DNA from: SIG480 sp045636165
GTDB taxonomy: Bacteria > Bacillota > Clostridia > Oscillospirales > JAAYXM01
DNA: 10,576 nt
Assembly: GCA_045636165.1 (NCBI GenBank)
Contig: JAZTWZ010000055.1
Span: 1 to 10,576 of the forward strand
Reading direction: 5' to 3'
The position numbers and the translations under genes were made by a program. Shown here in pieces: positions 6,109-10,576 of the stretch (positions within the stretch are counted from its first letter, which is position 1; the number at the start of each line of letters is the position of its first letter). The notes under the pieces were generated by a model that worked only from the letters and a program-made list of their open reading frames with translations, did no database searches and was not told the origin of the DNA.

Positions 6109-7162
6109 CGAAATATTGAACCGCATAAAAAACCTGAATCTCGGCGAGGTAAAGATAATGGAGGTATGCGGAACGCATACAATGTCGATTGCAAAGTCGG
6201 GTCTTCGCTCGGCACTGCCCCAGAATATTACGCTTCTCTCGGGACCGGGATGCCCCGTCTGCGTAACGCCGACGGAAATGATAGATGCGATTCTGCGCCT
6301 TGCAGAGCGCGAGGGTGTAATCATCGCGACCTACGGCGATATGATTCGCGTCCCCGGAAGCGTTCACGGTAAGAACCTCGCAACTCTGCGCGCCTCGGGT
6401 GCGAGAGTCGAGGTCTGCTATTCTCCGCTTGATGCGGTTTCGCTTGCGGAAGAAAACGGAGAGAGTGAAGTTGTCTTTCTCGGGGCAGGGTTTGAAACAA
6501 CCGCACCGGGAACAGCTGCTGCGATTCTCGCGGCAGGGGAGAAGAATTTAAAAAACTTCTCCGTTCTTTCGATGCTGAAGCGAGTTGAGCCGTCGCTTCG
6601 TGCGCTCATAGAAGCTCCCGACTTTTCTGTTTCGGGTCTTCTTTGCCCCGGGCATGTCGCGAGCATAATCGGTGCGGATGCGTTTTCGTTCCTTGCAGAA
6701 GATTATTCGCTTCCATGTGTTGTCGGCGGTTTTGAACCGCGCGAGATTCTCCTCGCGGTTTATGAGCTTCTTTTGCAGATTGAAAGCGGAAAGGCAAAGC
6801 TTTATAACGCTTATCCGAAAGCTGTAAGGAGCGAGGGAAATACGCTTGCCGTAAAGATGATGGAGAGGGTATTTGAGCCGTGCCGTGCAACCTGGCGCGG
6901 ACTTTCCGAGATTGAGGATAGCGGTCTTGCGATAAAGAGCGAGTTTTCGGAGTTTGATGCCGAAAAGAAATTCGGTATTGAATATATAAAAGAAGAAATC
7001 AGAACACCGTGCCGTTGCGGAGATGTAATCTGTGGCAAGCTCACTCCGCGCGAGTGCCCGATGTTCGGAAAGGCCTGCACGCCCGAAAACCCCGTCGGAC
7101 CGTGCATGGTTTCGAGCGAAGGCGCGTGCGCCGCATCATATAAATATACGGAGGGAATATAG
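6083..7162 (+). CDS. hypD: Hydrogenase iron-centre assembly protein HypD
   Basis: This 359-aa protein is the normal family length. It has CGTHTM (29-34), GPGCPVC (54-60) and GAGFETTAPGTA (135-146), with PGHV and GGFEP in the middle; these are the conserved thiol and iron-handling motifs. The C-terminal Cys-rich part has C310, C312, C317, C325 and C332, with C341 and C349 after them, which supply the [4Fe-4S] cluster ligands. HypD with HypC is the scaffold on which the cyanide and CO ligands are placed on iron. GAGGAAG inside hypC precedes the ATG. The stop codon lies directly against the hypE start with no gap. Confidence 0.98.
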   Translation: MNCETLTNNEILNRIKNLNLGEVKIMEVCGTHTMSIAKSGLRSALPQNITLLSGPGCPVCVTPTEMIDAILRLAEREGVIIATYGDMIRVPGSVHGKNLATLRASGARVEVCYSPLDAVSLAEENGESEVVFLGAGFETTAPGTAAAILAAGEKNLKNFSVLSMLKRVEPSLRALIEAPDFSVSGLLCPGHVASIIGADAFSFLAEDYSLPCVVGGFEPREILLAVYELLLQIESGKAKLYNAYPKAVRSEGNTLAVKMMERVFEPCRATWRGLSEIEDSGLAIKSEFSEFDAEKKFGIEYIKEEIRTPCRCGDVICGKLTPRECPMFGKACTPENPVGPCMVSSEGACAASYKYTEGI

Positions 7163-8161
7163 ATGGACGAAATAATTACGCTTGACTACGGAAGCGGAGG
7201 TAAAAAAACCTCATCGCTGATAGACGAGATGATAGTTCCTGCGCTTTCAAACCAAGCACTTTCTGCTCTTTCCGACGGCGCAGTGCTGGAGGGGGAGAAG
7301 AGGATAGTTTTCTCAACCGACAGCTTCGTTGTCTCTCCGATATTCTTCCCCGGCGGAAATATTGGTAAGCTCTCCGTCTGCGGAACGGTAAACGATATCG
7401 CGATGTCGGGCGGAATACCGAAGTATTTAAGCCTTTCATTTATAATCGAAGAGGGTTTTGAAAGGCAGTCTCTTGAAAAAATAATAAAGTCAATCTCCGA
7501 AACAGCCGCGGCGGCAGGCGTTTCGGTCGTAACGGGAGATACCAAGGTCGTCGAGCGCGGTCGCGGCGACGGAATTTATATAAATACGGCAGGTATCGGT
7601 TTTCTTAAGCACGAAAACCTTTCTCCCGAAAACATCCGCGAGGGTGATGTCGTAATTCTTTCGGGAACCTGCGGCGACCACGGCGCATCAATAATGCTCG
7701 CGCGAAACCGAAATCTCGTTGAGGGCGAGATTTTCTCCGACTGCACACCGCTTAATTCTCTTTGCGAAAAGCTTTATGCGCTCGGGGATAATCTCCGCGT
7801 CCTTCGCGATCCGACTCGAGGCGGAGTTGCAACGACGCTCTGTGAGTTTGTCGAAAAGAGCGAGTTATCAATTGAGCTTTGTGAGCGCGATGTGCCGATG
7901 AACCCGCAGGTCTCGGCGGCGTGTGAGATTCTGGGGCTTGACCCGTTATATTCCGCAAACGAGGGAAAACTCCTTGCGGTTGTAGCTCCTTCGTCGGCAG
8001 AAGAGGGTCTTTCTATTATGAAAAATACCCCCGAGGGAAGAAATGCTGCGATAATCGGTCGCGTGACCGCAAACTTTGCAGGCAAGGTTACCGTAAAGGG
8101 TGAGTTCGGAAGCCGCGTTGTGGCGAAACTTTCAGGAGCACAGCTTCCAAGAATTTGTTAA
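7163..8161 (+). CDS. hypE: Hydrogenase maturation dehydratase HypE
   Basis: This 332-aa protein is of the PurM/AIR-synthase-like family. The N-terminal YGSGGKKTSSLI, the FSTDSFVV segment and NDIAMSGG form the usual ATP/metal-binding stretches, followed by VVTGDTKVV and RDPTRGG. It ends in PRIC. Cys332 is the invariant last residue that receives the carbamoyl group from HypF and is dehydrated with ATP to a thiocyanate, the cyanide donor. The intact PRIC end shows the protein should be active. GGAGGG lies 8 bases before the ATG. No convincing terminator follows, so some readthrough into the hydrogenase genes is possible. Confidence 0.98.
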   Translation: MDEIITLDYGSGGKKTSSLIDEMIVPALSNQALSALSDGAVLEGEKRIVFSTDSFVVSPIFFPGGNIGKLSVCGTVNDIAMSGGIPKYLSLSFIIEEGFERQSLEKIIKSISETAAAAGVSVVTGDTKVVERGRGDGIYINTAGIGFLKHENLSPENIREGDVVILSGTCGDHGASIMLARNRNLVEGEIFSDCTPLNSLCEKLYALGDNLRVLRDPTRGGVATTLCEFVEKSELSIELCERDVPMNPQVSAACEILGLDPLYSANEGKLLAVVAPSSAEEGLSIMKNTPEGRNAAIIGRVTANFAGKVTVKGEFGSRVVAKLSGAQLPRIC

Positions 8162-8181
8162 AATAATAACACATTTAAACC

Positions 8182-8210
8182 TTTTCAAATGGCGAAAAAT
8201 GTGATATAAT
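8182..8210 (+). promoter_or_regulatory. Promoter for the echD-echE-hypA-hypB unit
   Basis: TTTTCA (8182-8187) and a perfect TATAAT (8205-8210) are 17 bp apart, and TG at 8202-8203 makes an extended -10. Transcription would start near 8217, about 39 bases before the ATG at 8256. A 7-bp inverted repeat (CACATTT 8170-8176, AAATGTG 8197-8203) brackets the -35. It is the strongest sigma-A-like promoter visible in the window and lies in the only sizeable gap of the hydrogenase region. Confidence 0.78.
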
Positions 8211-8255
8211 GACTAAGAATGCAAAATTGACTAATATAAATCGTGAGGTGGGAAA

Positions 8256-8648
8256 ATGCAGGAATATAAAAAAATTGCCATCACAAAGGACGATGTCATC
8301 CCGACAGCAGAGCGCATGAAGCAGGCAGGCGTTGCTCTTGCCATGATTCACGGCTTCATCAACGATGAGGGTAAGCCCAACATTTCTTACGAATACGAAG
8401 TAGGAAACGGTATCGAGTCCTACACTGTTGACGGCGAAAGTGTCTTGCCTACAATCTCGGGAATATATGACCTCGGGGCAGAGTGGGCAGAGCGAGAAAT
8501 CTGCGAGCTTATGGAAATGACTTTTGAAGGTCTTGATACTTCAAAGCGTCTCTTCATGCCCGACAACATGCTTGACGGACAGGGTCAGATTATCGTAACC
8601 CCGATGGATGAGCTTATCGACAAAGCACACGGAAAGAAAGGAGAATAA
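8256..8648 (+). CDS. echD: Ech-type hydrogenase NuoC-like (30-kDa) subunit
   Basis: This 130-aa protein resembles the complex I 30-kDa/NuoC family and the EchD subunit of energy-converting hydrogenases. The key region is about 62-103: LPTISGIYDLGAEWAERE, then EMTFEGL and the LFMPD turn, which matches the NuoC signature region (LPS...WxEREhxDhhGhxFxGHPxxxRhhhPD). The usual Asp in the EREI-D-L stretch is replaced here (EREICELM). NuoC-like subunits pack against the NuoD-like large subunit, whose gene follows after 3 bp. The N-terminal part (1-60) is an alpha/beta segment as in the family. GAGGTGGG precedes the ATG. The family match is by motif only, so the EchD symbol carries less weight than the family. 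Confidence 0.8.
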   Translation: MQEYKKIAITKDDVIPTAERMKQAGVALAMIHGFINDEGKPNISYEYEVGNGIESYTVDGESVLPTISGIYDLGAEWAEREICELMEMTFEGLDTSKRLFMPDNMLDGQGQIIVTPMDELIDKAHGKKGE

Positions 8649-8651
8649 AAA

Positions 8652-9734
8652 ATGAGCTATATTGTACCTATCGGACCGTACCATCCCGCGCTTGAAGAGC
8701 CTGTTCACGCAAAGCTCTATACAAACGGTGAGGAAATCACCTCTGCCGAGGTTTTTATCGGCTATAACCACAGAGGTATCGAAAAGCTTGCTCAGCAGAA
8801 GAACTTTATCCAGACGATAACGCTCGTTGAGCGAGTATGCGGAATCTGTTCACATTCCCACGCGCTTTCTTACGCTATGGCGATTGAGAGCATCGCAGGA
8901 ATCAAGGTTCCGAAGCGCGGCGACTATATCCGCGTTATCATGAACGAGCTTGAGAGACTTCACTCTCACTTCCTCTGGCTCGGTATCGCGCTTCACCTCG
9001 TCGGTCCCGACAGCCTCTTTATGCACATCTGGAATGAGCGCGAGGTAATTATGGATATGCTTGAGGAAATCTCGGGCAACCGCGTAAACTACGGTATGAT
9101 TACAATCGGCGGTTCACGCCGTGATATTGACGACGACAAGAGAAGAAAGATTCTCGAGATGCTCGATAAGGTTGAGCAGTCGATGATCCGCCTCCGCGAT
9201 ATTCTTCTCACAGATAAGACCGTTGCCCTCAGAACAAAGGGCGTCGGTGTTCTTACAACTGAAGACGCTATCCGCATCGGTGCGGTAGGTCCTCACGCGA
9301 GAGCGTCAAATATGGCAGTCGATGTCCGTAAGGACTCTCCGTACTGCTGCTACGAAGACTTTGAGTTTAAAAAGGCAGTGTATGACTCCTGCGATGTATT
9401 CTCTCGCGTTGTCATCCGTGTTCTTGAAAACTTCGAAAGTATAAAGATTATCCGCCAGGCGCTTGAAATGCTCCCGACCGGTCCGATAAACCTCGGAACA
9501 AAGATTCCGAAGGTTCCGGCAGGCGAGCACATGGTCCGCCACGAAGCTCCGCGCGGTCAGGTTACTTACAAGGTAGTTACCGACGGCGGCGAGTTCAACA
9601 AGCGCGTTTCCATCCATGTCCCGACCTTCAAGACAGCTCCGACCATCCCGACAATGCTCAAGGGCAACTCCGTTGCGGATGCAGGTCTCATCATCGCAAG
9701 CATCGACCCGTGCTTCAGCTGTATGGACAGATAA
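8652..9734 (+). CDS. echE: Group 4 (Ech-like) [NiFe]-hydrogenase large, catalytic subunit
   Basis: This 360-aa protein is of the NuoD/HycE/EchE family. The N-terminal nickel motif is RVCGICSHSH (61-70; C63, C66), and the C-terminal motif is DPCFSC (352-357; C354, C357), so all four Ni/Fe Cys ligands are present and this is a hydrogenase, not a complex I subunit. The short length, PIGPYHPALEEP start and adjacent NuoC-like gene point to a ferredoxin-linked, energy-converting enzyme (2 H+ + reduced ferredoxin to H2, coupled to ion transport). The chain stops with MDR after C357, exactly at the place where maturation proteases normally cut, so the precursor has no C-terminal extension. AAAGGAG lies 8 bases before the ATG. 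hypA follows after 2 bp. The partner small, membrane and ferredoxin-like subunits are not in the window. Confidence 0.94.
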   Translation: MSYIVPIGPYHPALEEPVHAKLYTNGEEITSAEVFIGYNHRGIEKLAQQKNFIQTITLVERVCGICSHSHALSYAMAIESIAGIKVPKRGDYIRVIMNELERLHSHFLWLGIALHLVGPDSLFMHIWNEREVIMDMLEEISGNRVNYGMITIGGSRRDIDDDKRRKILEMLDKVEQSMIRLRDILLTDKTVALRTKGVGVLTTEDAIRIGAVGPHARASNMAVDVRKDSPYCCYEDFEFKKAVYDSCDVFSRVVIRVLENFESIKIIRQALEMLPTGPINLGTKIPKVPAGEHMVRHEAPRGQVTYKVVTDGGEFNKRVSIHVPTFKTAPTIPTMLKGNSVADAGLIIASIDPCFSCMDR

Positions 9735-9736
9735 TT

Positions 9737-10078
9737 ATGCACGAGCTTGCAATAACTGAAGGAATTATAGAAGCCGCAGTTCCCGAAGCCGAGCGCCATG
9801 GTGCTAAAAAGATTCTTGAAATAAGGCTTAAAATCGGCGAGCTTTCGGGCGTTCTTCCCGAATGCATTCAGGAATATTTCAATATCGCGTCCCGAGGTAC
9901 TATTGCCGAGGGTGCGCGCCTTAAGGTTGAAAAGATTCCGATTACGATAGAATGCAGAAACTGCGGTTACGAGGGCGAAATCAAAAAACCGAGAATTCAC
10001 TGTCCTGAGTGCGACAGCTCAGATTTTGCGCTTAAGTCGGGCAGGGAATACTTCGTTGACAGCCTGGAGGTTGAGTAG
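9737..10078 (+). CDS. hypA: Nickel insertion metallochaperone HypA
   Basis: This 113-aa protein starts with MHELAIT. Met1-His2-Glu3 is the nickel-binding N-terminus, which requires this ATG rather than the in-frame ATG 27 bases earlier. The zinc site is C73-x2-C76 with C89-x2-C92. HypA works with HypB to pass Ni(II) into the large subunit after the iron centre is in place. The gene starts 2 bases after the hydrogenase stop and has only a weak SD, so it probably depends on translational coupling. Its stop TAG shares a G with the hypB GTG start. Confidence 0.97.
   Translation: MHELAITEGIIEAAVPEAERHGAKKILEIRLKIGELSGVLPECIQEYFNIASRGTIAEGARLKVEKIPITIECRNCGYEGEIKKPRIHCPECDSSDFALKSGREYFVDSLEVE
10066..10070 (+). 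promoter_or_regulatory. Ribosome binding site that fixes a GTG start for hypB
   Basis: GGAGG inside the end of hypA is 7 bases before GTG at 10078. The first in-frame ATG is about 23 codons later and would leave only about 11 residues before the P-loop. The GTG overlapping the hypA stop (TAGTG) is therefore the best start. Confidence 0.8.
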
Positions 10079-10576
10079 TGGAAATTAAAATAGTAAAACA
10101 GATTCTCGAATGGAACGAGGATGTTTCAGACGAGGTCAAGGACATGCTTTCCGAGAAGAAGGTATGCCTTGTGAACGTTATGGGTTCTCCCGGTGCAGGG
10201 AAGACGAGCCTCATAACAGATATTATCAACCGTCTTCGCGACACATACAGAATCGGAGTTATTGAGGGCGATATCGCAGGTGCGATTAATGCCGACAAGA
10301 TTGACAAGATGGGCATCCCCGTCGTTCAGCTTCAGACTGACGGCGCCTGCCACATCGAGGCTATGTCAATACGCCACATGCTCTCATTTTTCAATCACGA
10401 CGAGCTTGATGTTCTCTTCGTTGAGAATATCGGAAACCTCGTATGTCCGGCGGAGTTCAATATCGGTGAAGATTTCCGCGTTGCTATCTTAAGCGTTCCC
10501 GAGGGCGACGATAAGGTTGAGAAATATCCGCTTATGTTTGCAACAAGCGATGCTCTTGTTATGAATAAGTATGATA
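10078..10576 (+). CDS. hypB: Hydrogenase nickel GTPase HypB (3' end outside window)
   Basis: The first 166 residues are present and the frame is open to the window end. The P-loop GSPGAGKTS (36-44) and ENIGNLVCP (117-124) mark the SIMIBI-class GTPase HypB. The metal site in the GTPase domain is complete: C91-H92 in DGACHIEA, and C123. Guanine specificity is expected at NKYD (163-166), the NKxD motif at the cut edge. The protein has neither the N-terminal CxxCGC nickel motif of E. coli HypB nor a His-rich tail, so it is the minimal type without nickel storage. It uses GTP hydrolysis to drive Ni transfer with HypA. Start is GTG, overlapping the hypA stop by one base. Confidence 0.96.
   Translation, partial: MEIKIVKQILEWNEDVSDEVKDMLSEKKVCLVNVMGSPGAGKTSLITDIINRLRDTYRIGVIEGDIAGAINADKIDKMGIPVVQLQTDGACHIEAMSIRHMLSFFNHDELDVLFVENIGNLVCPAEFNIGEDFRVAILSVPEGDDKVEKYPLMFATSDALVMNKYD

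Noticed and set aside
8156..8171. TGTTA...TAACA repeat after hypE as a terminator
   Set aside because: The stem is only 5 A/T-rich pairs and has no proper T-tract, so it is too weak to call.
8227..8255. TTGACT as a second -35 ahead of echD
   Set aside because: A -10 at normal spacing would fall on the ribosome binding site and start codon.
9710..9736. Earlier in-frame ATG for hypA adding 9 residues
   Set aside because: HypA needs Met1-His2 for nickel binding, and MHELA at 9737 is the family N-terminus. The earlier start lies within the end of the hydrogenase gene.
1..10576. CRISPR arrays, transposases, tRNA or rRNA genes
   Set aside because: No regularly spaced repeats, transposase motifs or RNA-gene structures were seen. 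Nearly all the sequence is accounted for by housekeeping or metabolic genes.

Overview
The window looks like chromosomal DNA from a strictly anaerobic, probably gut-type clostridial Firmicute (Oscillospiraceae/Ruminococcaceae-like). This is an inference from four things: the Hrb/FprA/rubrerythrin oxygen-defence set, which is typical of acetogens and clostridia; an energy-converting (group 4, Ech-like) [NiFe]-hydrogenase; strong AGGAGG-like ribosome binding sites; and TTG and GTG starts. No mobile element, CRISPR array, rRNA or tRNA was seen. Coding density is very high, and the largest gene-free stretch is only about 110 bp.

Layout. (1) Bases 1-170 carry the 3' end of a plus-strand gene that reads like guanylate kinase. 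A perfect bidirectional hairpin terminator (175-203) separates it from the convergent neighbour. (2) Bases 208-2857, minus strand, form a four-gene oxygen/NO-defence operon transcribed as rubrerythrin, rubredoxin, flavodiiron protein FprA, then high-molecular-weight rubredoxin Hrb (flavin reductase fused to rubredoxin). A terminator-like hairpin lies between the rubredoxin and fprA genes. The 52-aa rubredoxin (2126-2284) is small and easily missed. (3) Bases 2858-2966 are a compact divergent control region with two 18-bp palindromes. (4) Bases 2967-8161, plus strand, hold a Crp/Fnr-family regulator (TTG start), then hypF, hypC, hypD and hypE. The hyp genes overlap or abut and make the Fe(CN)2CO part of the [NiFe] centre. 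(5) A good extended -10 promoter at 8182-8210 starts a second plus-strand unit: a NuoC/EchD-like subunit, an EchE-like [NiFe]-hydrogenase large subunit, hypA, and hypB, which runs off the window end. HypA and HypB deliver nickel.

How the genes work together. HypF and HypE make the cyanide ligands. HypC and HypD assemble the iron centre on the large subunit, and HypA and HypB add nickel. The large subunit ends three residues after its last nickel-binding cysteine, exactly where a maturation protease would normally cut, so no protease step should be needed. The oxygen-defence operon reads away from the same short control region as the regulator and hyp genes. A shared Crp/Fnr regulator with a Cys-rich motif is therefore a plausible redox, oxygen or NO switch tying hydrogenase production to detoxification. 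All protein families here are known. The less ordinary parts are this linkage, the palindrome pair, and the Ech gene set that is incomplete within the window.
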